Shown here: positions 23,588 to 35,600 of the stretch, piece by piece
Numbering within the stretch: the stretch's first letter is position 1
How the letters are laid out: each line of letters opens with the position of its first letter
NCBI RefSeq assembly: GCF_036588685.1
Contig: NC_086386.1
Location: 75,328,682 to 75,392,681, forward strand
DNA from: Mytilus trossulus
Taxonomy: Eukaryota > Mollusca > Bivalvia > Mytilida > Mytilidae
DNA length: 64,000 bases
Reading direction: 5' to 3'
Notes under the pieces: model-generated
Told to the model about the DNA's origin: nothing
Seen by the model: only the letters and a program-made list of their open reading frames with translations
The model's database searches: none
Program-made: the position numbers and the translations under genes

Positions 23588-23965
23588 CATAGATACCAGG
23601 ATAAATTTTTTTTTTTATTTACGACAGATGCGCATTTCGTCTACAAAAGACCCATCAGTGACGCTGGAATAAAAAAAGTTTAAAAGGCCAATAAAGTACG
23701 AATTTAAAGAGCATTGAGGACCAAAATTCTTAAAAGTTTTGCCAATTACAGCTAAGGTAGTCTATTCCTGAGGTAGAAAAGCCTAAGCATTCCAAATCTT
23801 CAAAAAAATTTGTAAACAGTTAATTTATAAATACATGTATGACCATATGAATGATAATTCATGTCAGCACAGAAGTGCTGACTACTAGGCTGGTGAAACC
23901 CTCGGAGAATTAAAACTACACAGCAGTGTCATCGACCCAGTTGAAGTGTATGGGTCGTGTTTTAC
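23588..23965 (-). mobile_element. Retrozyme-like monomer, minus strand, decayed
   Basis: One full unit read on the minus strand, from TGGGTCGATGACACTGCTG through the AGTCAGCACTTCTGTGCTGA hairpin to a mutated hammerhead and the end block TATCCTGGTATCTATGATG. It lies just upstream of the LU-FReD gene start. Confidence 0.6.
23621..23664 (-). ncRNA. Hammerhead motif 5, core mutated
   Basis: The core reads CTGATGG rather than CTGATGA and GAAAT rather than GAAAC. Stem I (GCGTCA) is kept. Probably inactive. Confidence 0.5.
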
Positions 23966-24128
23966 ATATTATAGATGTCCGAATAAGTGAGGACTAGATC
24001 AATTTTGCGCTAAATATAACATAGACATAATCACTAGTGACGTAGGTGTCTTACTGTATCAATCTTAGACATTATCTTAATTGTTTATCGTTAGAAAAGA
24101 AAGGAAAGAAATATAGTTAAGAATGAAA

Positions 24129-25045
24129 TATTGAAGTAAACGAGAGAAAAATTCATGCAATAATACCTTTTAACATAATTATCTTTTTTGAATCAAAAAA
24201 AGGTTCAAAAGACATGTACAACATATTGAATGAAAAATATATTACATTTGCTGCAAAGGAAAAATGGGAGAACCATCTTAATATGACTGGTATTAACTGG
24301 AAAAAAATACACACTTCGTGTACAAAATATAGTAAAAGCACTAAGCTTAGCTGGTTCCAATATAGAATTATCCATAGAATTTTGGGAACTAATTCACTAC
24401 TTTACAAGATGAAAATAAATAGTAACAACATGTGTACATTTTGTAAAGAAGGACCAGAGACCATAGAACATTTATTTTGGAGCTGTCCGATGGTCGCCAG
24501 TCTCTGGCATGCACTAAACATTTGGATTTTTGAAATGACAAATATTGAACTGCCTTTGAATATTATGATTATTTTATTTGGTATCTTAGAAAATGTTAAA
24601 TTGAATTTTGTTAAAAATAAGATTATTCTTTTTTCAAAATACTACATCTACCGAACAAAACTACAAGAAGTTTTGCCAAATTTAAATGCTTTAAAAAACT
24701 ATTTAAAGGAACACTTGAATTTAGAAAAATACATTTCATTTAAAAACCTCTCTGTAGAGGAATATAACAAATACTGGAGTCCCTGGGCCCCTATCATAGA
24801 ATAAATAATAAATGTTAAAATTTGATTGAAACACCACTTATGCATATCGCAAGAACAAGTAAGACTTCAATGTTATAAGATATTTATTTATTTTCAAGCT
24901 ACTATTGCACCACCATATATATTCAATTGTTGTTTTATTATATAATACTTCTTTTGTGTTAAAATGCCATTCTGTACACCTTTGTTCATACATGTTGTGC
25001 TAATCTATTTGTTACAATAAAGAAAATTCATTATAAAAAAAAAAA
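24129..25045 (+). mobile_element. 5'-truncated LINE with poly(A) and target duplication
   Basis: The open frame 24130-24804 codes the C-terminal end of a non-LTR retrotransposon reverse transcriptase protein. It includes the zinc-binding motif CTFCKEGPETIEHLFWSC and WHALNIW. A 3' UTR follows with an AATAAA at about 25015, then a poly(A) run. The 10-bp direct repeat AAGAATGAAA flanks it (24119-24128 and 25046-25055), and the reading frame is open right up to the 5' duplication, as expected for target-primed insertion with 5' truncation. About 225 codons remain open, so it is fairly young. Confidence 0.85.
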
Positions 25046-25055
25046 AAGAATGAAA

Positions 25056-28000
25056 CAACGGCTACATTTTGATTTTTTGAAATACTGACTAGTGTAGTGT
25101 CAATTTTAGTTCACCAGTCTCATAGATCTGGGAGCAAACCACTCCAGAAAATGAAGAATGTATTATGTAAATGGACATGCGTAACATTTCAATAATCGAA
25201 ATATACAAGAGCCATATGATATGAAAGTGCAGTTATGTTCTAATTCGTAACCTAAAATTAAAATAAAAAGTTTATCAGTGGGAGAAGCCACTTGAAAAAG
25301 CCAAGTGCGTTTTTATTCCGGTAATAAAAAACACGTAATTCGTTTTATATCAATGATAATTGTGAGAATTGTCTGTCAGTGACTAGCACATCACTATTTG
25401 CGACCCATCTTGGACTACCAACCTGTAAATAGATAATTTTTATAATTTATTTGGAAATTTATTACTGGAATGTGTGAACCATGTGGTACATTAAAGAAGA
25501 AATTCTCAAAGATGCAGAAAAACAATGAAAGATGCTATTTCCTAGTATCTCAAAACAATTCAATGCCTAAGGGCTATTCTATTAAAATGTCTGGGTGGGT
25601 GGTAGGTAGGAAAAATCTATTATTGAATGTGGGTAATGGGTTTTTTCCAGTATGTGTATATTACCATTATGGAAATTTATCTAAATAATGGCTGTTGGTT
25701 GTAGGGATTAAAAGTCCTATACTAATACCCCTCTTCGTCTTTTTCAATGGAATAGGCCTAAAATTACTTTGTGATCAAAACATTGTACAGTTATATAGGA
25801 GAAATTGTATACCTACAGCAGTGAATAAATTGCTTTGTGAAGCGCAGCTGGATACATCCGAAGCAGCTCAACACTGAAAGGTTAGGATAAAAAAAGACAC
25901 AATATTCATGCTTGATACAGGTCTGAAATTGTAATTAATTATTTGACACATAATAGGTTTCTAACACAGAATAACTGTAATCCTAGAACTTAGAATTGGT
26001 TATATAATTTGAATCTATACTCAAATTTTTGCTTTTGTGCAATACACTTTGCTGTTGTGAATTGCCCCCGAAAAAAAAATTAAAACTTTTGGTAAAATAT
26101 TATTTATTGTTGAACTTTATGTTAGGACACAATATAAATACTGGCAATGATTCAAATGTACATCTTAATAATGTAGCTATGAGAAATAACTAAACAGTCA
26201 CTTCATGTACATTGTACAACATTTTATGAAAATCATTCAATATTGAAAATACATACATCTTTTAATAACATACATGTATCATCAAAGAATTAAATATTAA
26301 CAATAAAAAAAATGTGATTAATTCTTTTTTTTTATCAAATGCACAACTGTCTTGTAAACTGATACACAACAGCTATTTAATAATTAAATGTTGTTCTGTA
26401 CCTATTTTAGTAGAATATACAAGTCACCAGTAAATACAATGTATATTAATAACAAGTTAATTGATGAATACAGGAAGTCAGCTTATCCTAGGAAAAATAC
26501 AGTTCAACCAATCAGATAAACTTTAACATTTTACCTCCAATAATGCAACAGGATTTGTAAATTGGCTCATAATTTTGTTGGTAAGCAATCCACTATGTAT
26601 ATTTAGGCTACCTAACACAACTCAAAGTGAAACGCAGTCACAATGGTTTGTATATTACACCTTCCTTGGTTATTTTTTTCAAAAATGTTGAAACTAAATG
26701 ATTCTCTCAAAACATATGGGATTCAACTAATATTCTGAACATTAAAAGCACTAACTAAGTTAAACATATTAATCTATTAGTATTTATTTACTATTGTTGT
26801 ACTATTCCCTTTTGCAGATCCATACAAAACAAAAAACTAAAAGCAAATCTGAAAACATACACCATGTTTGAATATAGTATTGAATTGAACCAACAATCAC
26901 CATGTGTTATTTTGAATTTTAAATGTGTTTGTTGTTTGTGACAGTTTGATTGAAGTTATCTGTGTTTATTCTTATTTATTGATTCGAATGATAAGGTCAT
27001 TGCTTGGGTTTTTTTTTGTTATTTTTGTCTTGTGAATATTAAAGCAAATTAAAAAAAAACCACACATTTGACATATATTTGAGATGAATTTTATTTTGTT
27101 TTTTTGTGTGTGCAAAAGTTGTTTTTTAGCTAATCATTCCAACAACTAGTTTTTTTTAGTTATGAATTTACATAAATATTCACCTATAATTCAATTATTC
27201 ATATTTCATACAGTCACAAAATATAGGTTGCAGTGATCATTGTTATGAATGATTTATTTTCCTGAGAAAACTATCCACATACAAAAAAACAACAACCATA
27301 TAATGGGGCAGCATCATACATGTTGTTTTATAATAAATTATGACATTTAATAGTGTTTTCCTTACTGAATAACAGCTCTTCTGCTTGCTTTGAGTCATGG
27401 AATAAGCTATCAATACAGATATATTATCACTTTTTGTAATTTTGATAATAAAATGGAAAGGTAGAAATCAAATTGGTAATATTTGAAAAGGAAAATATTG
27501 AAAAATTTAAAGTCATGAATAATGATTTTAAGGTGTTAGGCCAAATAACATCAGTTGGAATGAGAAAAGCCAAAGCTTATAAAACTGCATATCAAATACC
27601 ATTGAAATAATTATAAAGTGGTTTCCTTCAAACTGAATTATTCACAAAGCAAGACAAGAAAGGGTTGCCTAGATTGGAAATTTGCAGAGAATTACATTTT
27701 TTGTATTAGTATTACAATCATTCCCCTGCACATAATGGTGTAATGTCAATTTTGCTGTTTCACGATTTATGTTTAATATCAGATGTAATGCAAATACAAA
27801 ACAAAAAACTGCAACACAATTTTACATCAAACCTTAAAAACTTGCCATTGCATCCTTGCTTATAAACTGAAAATATACGTCCTGACTAGAAATATCAATA
27901 TCACAAAATATCATTAAACCGTTAGTAACTTAGTGATACAAATCAGAACCATTTGTCAAAATCAAGTACCAGTAATTATTTATTCAAATTGGTTATTTAT

Positions 28001-29646
28001 TTCATATCAAGTCTTTGAACATTATCTATATCAGACATACTTTAGTGATTAATTATAAAGTTTAGTAGATTGTTTGGTTTGATCTTGAAATATAAAGTAT
28101 ATATTGCATTGGAATAACATTTATTGCAGTAAATATAATAATCCATTTTGTGACCTTATATGAATGTTGTATTTTCCCCCACCAGATCTCCTTAAGCTTC
28201 ATTTAACCTAACACAAAGAGGCAAAAACATATTCTTTTTTTGGAAAACACTGGTAAATACTTCTCAATGCAAAATTATCATTTTATCTAAACTAGAAACA
28301 GCTTTTAGCAATTATAAAGTATTATAGATCCAGTAATTTCTGTTTATTAACATCATTTTAAAGTTGTCCCTTTCCCGGCAAGAAACTGCACTAACACATC
28401 CTTATTCTTAAATCTGTCCCACTCTAACTTTAAATCCCAACTTATCACTGATCACTGTTTATAATTAATGAAAAATTAAGAATTTAAAAAAAAATCTTAT
28501 ATCATGTATATGTTGCAACAAAAAAAAGACTTGTTACCATTTACTATTTTTATAACTTATCACTACTATTACATGTATTACTACAATGACAATAGCATAA
28601 AAGATACAATTCTGACATTCAATTTCAACAGACCATAAAACTAGAACAGTTATAGTGACACCACCTTTCAAAGTTGATCTGAGATTAGTGGTAATAATAA
28701 TTGTGTATAACTTTTATAACATTTGGTTGATGCAAGACTTCAGTTGGAGAATGTAAACCCAAACACAGGACACACATATGTATGACAAGAAGACAAGTGT
28801 AACACTTAAAGCCTCCTCTGACACTGTTGGGCCATAAAAATCCTTAACATTTATTAGTTCAGCACACATCATAAGTTTAAAAGGTTACAAATTATCTGCA
28901 TGTTAATTAAACACTACATATCAAAATGTCATGAATTTATGCATCTTAATTTTAATATCATTAACATACAATTCACAAAAATGTAGACATTAATAACACA
29001 TTCAATTGTTAGTATTTGTTCAAAACTATGGGAAAATTTTCAACTTAATGGAGCCAAGGTGATTAGGTGAAAATTTACAATTGGTGATTAAATTTAACAA
29101 TGAATGTTGGAAAATTTGAATGAAACACACTGAAATATAGTACACACATGATGATTATATTTAGTGTGGTGAGATATTTTATATATCATACTGCTTCAAT
29201 ATTTGAAGGGAATTATTAAGGGGAGATAATAAATATATATACCAAGCACCTTACCTATGTCCAACTAAGTCATGATTTTTTTTAACTTGTACAATATCAT
29301 ATAAATTCATGATTTTCGAAAAATTACCAATTAAAATACAAGGCAATTTCCTATCATGAAACTTTAATACATTATAATGAGTCTTACATTAGGAATTTTC
29401 CACATGATTCAATCTTTTGCTTCACAAGGAAGATTGGTGCTAATGTACATCATTTTTCGGAATTTTCCCATGATTCAATTTTTTGCTGCACAGTGGAGTT
29501 TAAATCACAATGCTAATGTTCACACTTTAAGGAATTTCCCATGATTTAATCTTATGCTAAACAGTAGTATTTTGGTGACAATGCAAATGTACACTCTTTT
29601 AAGGAATTTTCCAATAATGCAAAATCTTCATGAATGATGAGTGGTA
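25056..29646. other. Gene-free AT-rich stretch downstream of ATG101
   Basis: No coding exon seen on either strand and, unlike the rest of the window, almost no interspersed repeats. It probably holds the ATG101 3' UTR or flank on the minus strand. Two short plus-strand open frames at 25470-25877 have no family signature. Confidence 0.5.
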
Positions 29647-32600
29647 TCAGAATGCCAGTGTGTCCTTCAGGAATTTCCTCATGGTATTACTGACAGATGG
29701 GGGAGGTGTTGTGGTCTGGTGGGATATCTGTAAATATAAAAAATATCAGATTTACCTCTCAAAGTATTATTACTGACAGATGAAATATCAGTAAACAAAG
29801 AAATATTAAGGGTAAATCTCAAAAGTATTATTACTGACAGATTGGGTAGGTGTCATGATCTGGTGTGATATCTGTAAATTAAGAATAATTCAGGGTAAAT
29901 CTCACAGTATTATTTTGAAAATAGAAATGTCCTGATTACTGTGGATATATTATTATTCGTTTCAAACTAATTTTCGTGGATTTTGTGGGTAAAGGTGAAC
30001 CAAAATTTAATGTTGAACAAATGACAAATTTTTCAAAGGCTTGTATGCAGACTTCGGCACAACCTTGAAATTAAATGTCCATGAACATGCAAATTTTCCT
30101 TCATCCATGAAAATTGGTACCCACGAAAATAAATGAATCCACAATATAGCATTTTTTTTCCCTCAGTAAGATTTCCAGACTAAGGTTGAGATATTTTTGA
30201 AATCTTTTTTAATTGTTGGTATAATAATCTAATTATATGAAGAAGTCTCTCTTATTAATTATAAGACTGAAAATGTCTATTTTTAAGTGAGTCAAATCAC
30301 TGTACCAAAACTGTGAAGCAATCTGTACTTTTGACCAGTTTTTCTTTCAATGTATACTAATTTATTAGCCCTTTATCCTTAAGGTTCTGTGGGTATACAT
30401 GATACAAGATCCAGTTCAGACTAGAAGCAGATCAGTAAACCAGTTGAAGTGTGAACTGGTTTTCTGTTAACTTACCCTATACAAATAAGGTTGAACATCA
30501 GCTATAGTGGTATCAAATACAAGATCCAGTTCGGACTGGTTTGGCATTTTAGGAACATATTCATGTCTATTCATAGCTTCAGCTACATACATCAATTTCT
30601 CTGCTAAAACTTCTCCAAGTTTTTCCCGTAATAATTGTCTCTCTACAAAAAAATGAATATTTATCAAACATTGTCATAAGTTATTGTTGGTAGTTGTTTA
30701 AAAAAAATATAATTTAATTATTATGATAGTTCACTACAGAATTGTACATGTGCTAGTTATAAATGATGCCCATAATGCCAATTTCCCCTCCTTCTGTTTT
30801 GTACTTCCTAAAATAGCTAAAATACTATAATTTTTCATTTTGTCATTCTTCATTCTTGTTTTTCCTGGTATTTTCTTTTGTAGTTTCAATATGAGAAAGT
30901 GATCACTGTGATTTTGTGAACTGGTTATTTTCTGCTAAGGTTTTTTAATTTTGTGGCTAATTATATAAATATGTATATGTTAAATAAATAAAACAATTCA
31001 AATAAAAACTTTTCTCTCCAAATATCTCAATAAGGCAATTAGTTTTCTCGTTTGAATTGTTTTACATTGTCTTATCGGGGCCTTTTATGACTGACTATGC
31101 GGTATGGGTTTTGCTCATTGTTGAATGCCGTACGGTCACCTATAGTTGTTAATGTATGTCATATTGGCCTTTTGTGGTTAGTTGTCTCATTGGCAATCAT
31201 ACCACATCTTCTTTTTTATATATAGATTTGAACATTGATCTTTCTGTTTGAATTGGGTTAAACTTGTCATTTATAATGTGTATGGGTCTCTTTACAGCCA
31301 GCTGTTCGGTGTGAAACAAGGCTCTGTGTTGAAGGCCATACTCTGACCTATAATGGTTTACTTTTTCATATTGTGACATGGATGGAGAGTTGTCTCATTG
31401 GCGCTCATCCAACATCTTCTTAAAAGATCTGATTTCACATTGAAATACATGTAGCACAGGAAGATACTAACCACTTTCATTAGATAGAGTGAGTATATCC
31501 AGTTTTATGGTCCACACTTCCCATGGAATGCATTCTGGGGAAAATAGCCATCTTGTTTTCTTTTTCTGGTAAAATTCTAATGAGATCTGAAAATAAATTA
31601 AATAAAACTTTTGTCTTGGAAATATCATAGTATAATCAAGTTTGCATTGATACAAGGTGATTTAATCTTGGCAGTTACTTTTTACAACAAATACCAATAA
31701 TATTGAGATCTCATTAACATGTTTAACCCCGCCACATTTTTGCGCCTGTCCCAAATCAGAAGCATCGATCCTTTGTCAGTATTGTATTATTTTTAATTTT
31801 AGTTTTTGTGTACAATTTGGAGTTTAGTATGGCATTCATTATCACAGAACTAGTATTAATGAATACCATACTATATATATTTGTTTAGGGGCCAGCTGAA
31901 GGATGACTCAGGGTGAGGGAAATTCTTGTTGCATTGAAGACCTGTTGGTGACCTTCTGCTGTTGTCTGTTCTAACGTCAGGTTGTTGTCTCTTTGACACA
32001 TTCCCCATTTTCATTTTCAATTTTTTTTAATGTTTCCATTCTTACAATATTTCTATACATTTCAAACAATAAACATGTATATGTACAGCACACTCAAAAA
32101 TCACTTTTTTAAGTGTAGATTTAGTGGCCATGAAACGTAGTGATTGATGGTGACGATACTCTGATATACTACTGAACGATATCTAAAACAGTGAATTGAT
32201 CCTTAAATATCATCAGCAATCATTTAGAAAAGAAGAAAGATTTGAGCTAGAATGACACAATATAATACATACCTGTCCAGACCCTGGTCCATCCTGACTC
32301 CTTAATGTATCCCTGAACAAAGATACATGACCTTTCAACTTCCTGTCTAATTCATCTGAGGCTGTCCTCACCTACAAAACATATAGGAAATCTTTAGGAT
32401 CTTGACTATCCATCAATGTACCTTTTTTCATATTCATGTATTAAAGATGGACAGCAAAATTTGCTCTATGTAGGCAGTTCCTCATCTCTTCAGTATTAAA
32501 TGTGATAATCTATGTTTTATCCAATCAAACAGACAATCTAGATAGGTATAGAAAGATGTGATATGAGTCGCAATGAAACATTTCTCCATCCAAGTCACAA

Positions 32601-35600
32601 TTTATAAAACTAAACCATGATAGGTCAAAGCAGTAATTTAAAAACAACAAAAACAAATGAGTTATTTCCCAATACTAAATCATTTGATGGACATTCTTGA
32701 ACTTTTTAAACCTCATTTCTCAATATCAAAACTAAAAATATATGTGCTACAACTTTTTTCTGAATTGGATTTAAAATATATTTTTGTAGCATTTAATTTG
32801 TACAAGGCATTACTTTTGACCAATAAGGTCCATAAAAACATTTGAAAAATGAAAACACAAAATAATTGTCAAAATGGAGAAAAATTATATACTGAGTGAT
32901 GAATCATTTATTTTTGTTGGTACTAGTTTTCACAGTTTAAAAAAAATCCATGGATTTGCCAAATTCTGCCTTATATGCTCATAGAAAAGTTGTTTTTTGT
33001 TTAATCTTTAATTTTGTGGTTCTCAGATACACATGAAATCCATGAAAAATTGGTTTCCCACAATTAATAATAAATCCATAAGTATACACCATGTAATACT
33101 TACATAAGTAAAGTCTATAAAATCACAGTCTACATCTACTATACCAACTGTTCCTATAGAATAACTTGATTCTTGTTTGAAGTGAAACTGAAATAAATAC
33201 ATGAAATATGATTTGATAGTGTTTGTTTTTTTTTGTGTTTTAACGCCACTTTTAAGCTGCCCATTTAGGCTATTTCATGGTGTATTGATGGAGGAAGCCA
33301 GAGTGCCTGGAGAAAACCACTGACCTTTGAAAGGAAAACTGAAAATCCTAGTCAATTAAGATTGTTGGAGTCGAGCGCACCTGCTAGAGCAGGTTTGAAC
33401 TCACAACATCAGTGTTGACTGGCTAGTGATAACAGTAGTAACTACTTAAACAGTCAACCACAGAGGTCCCCTCATGAAATATGCAATCTGATTTAAGTTG
33501 TTACAAATAATTTTAACAATGTTTATTATATAAAAGGTTCATTTGTGATTATCATGATTATTCTACATGTATATGTTGTGCTGTAACACTATTGTCTAAG
33601 GAAAGAGAAGGGTTGATTGCTTACTGGTTTTTCTGACTACCTGTATGCTGTTAGGGTTTTTTCATTGTCAAAGGCAGACAACATTAACCTATGATTGCTT
33701 ATTTCTGAATCATTTGGACTCTGGTGAAAAGATGTTTTATTTGCGTATTGGCAATCATACCACATCTCCTTATTTTCATATTTTTATATAAGATCATACA
33801 TACCTTTCCTATAGTTCTGTGTAGTAGCAATGTATGAAAGATACCTGTAAATAATCAAACATTAGTAATTCATCTGACTCACCAACCCCCAAGTATAATT
33901 ATATGGTAACTTGGTCTTTTTCCAAATAGCAGTTGAAAGCTTGATAAAGTGGGTCGTCAGGTTGGCTGTGCAGGATGCATCAAGTTTGCAGCCACTTCCG
34001 GTCAGAATTGGGACGTTAAATCTGATGCCTTATGTAAAGAGAATGCCACGCTCTTTGCACTTAGGAACCTTTGCAACAAGTCTAATAGGGGTCCATAGGG
34101 GGCCTGTGGCAAGGCAAAATTTCTGTCCCTACATCGAATATTTCCTCATTGGCTAGTAATTATAACAATCCAATTTTCCCCAGATTGCTTCTATTATTAC
34201 TTGTCCTACCTCATGTACATGTACCTTTTGTATTTATTTTAACTTCTCTTCCTGACAAGCATGAAATATTTGCCACTGAACGTTATGCAACCAATATTCA
34301 ATCAATCAATCTGATTCACCACATTTTTATACAATATTTATTTTCAAAATCACATGAATTTGTAAAACCTATTAACTATTGTAGTGTTTGAATGTAATAA
34401 GAAGAGCAAATTAAACTTATTAACTTTTTATATACCTCTATACATGTACATGTAGATATGACGACAAAATCATAATGTGCATACAGTCGGGTTACTACAT
34501 GTACTTGTACAAGTTACATTTATTTCTGCATTGTAGATGAGGTAAATGCAAATATATAAACATACTTATAACAGTAAATGTGAAAGATATTTTATGTTTT
34601 ATTAACTCTTTAAAAAGGCTACTGAGTACTGTGTAATTTTTTATAAAATACTCATGTACATTTATGCTCTTTAACTTTGAACCTTTTTGGCTTTTTAAAT
34701 GTTTTGTTATTACTGATGAGTCATATGTAGAGGAAACATGCGTCTGGCGTATAAAATTATAATCCTGGTACCTTTCATAACTATTTTATATCACTGACAG
34801 AAACCATACAAAACTTCATAAAGAGATATTGGCTAATTGGAATTTTATTAAAATAAATTGTCTACACTGTACACAAATTAATTGTCAATATTCATGATAT
34901 TAGAAAAATATGTCTACACTGTACATGCTGCACACAAATTAATTGTCAATATTAGAAAAATATGTCTACACTGTACATGCTGTACACAAATTAATTGTCA
35001 ATATTAGAAAAATATGTCAGACTGTTGTTATCATTATGCATGTACAAATCTGCAGTACACATCGAAATGGCAAGCAAGTCAGAAACCAAAACAATATCTT
35101 TAACTTACTTTCTACTACTTCTTCTATTTGTCTCCCTTCAACAGACTACAAATAAAAATATATACATTTTTGGTAAAATCATGAAAATAGATAAAAGTAG
35201 TAAAAAATCAATTATCAAACAGATGTAAATGCTAATAGAATGATTTTCATAACAGCATGGACAAGATCATTTCTTGGTGTGCTCGGGTTATCAATTGACT
35301 CACAAAACATGTTTAACTCCACTGCTTTTTTGCGCTTGTTGCAAGTCAGGTGCCTCTGGCTTTGTTAGTGAAAAGTCTTGTGTGATCTTTAATTTCAGTT
35401 CATATTTAAGAGTTTAATATGATGTCCATTATCACTGCACTAGTACACATGTTTGTTGAGTGGCCAGCAGGATTTTCTTGCTGTGTTGAAGACCCATTGG
35501 TGATTTTCTACTCTTAGTCTGGTTGTTGTCTTGTTGACACATTCCCCATTTCCATTCTCAATTTGACTTGTAATCCATAAAAAAATCCACCAGCAAATTC

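Noticed and set aside
24214..24804. 196-codon open frame as a host gene
   Set aside because: It has the C-terminal zinc motif of LINE reverse transcriptase proteins, a poly(A) tail and flanking 10-bp direct repeats, so it is a truncated retrotransposon.
25470..25877. Two neighbouring plus-strand open frames
   Set aside because: No family signature, no splice partners, low-complexity AT-rich surroundings.
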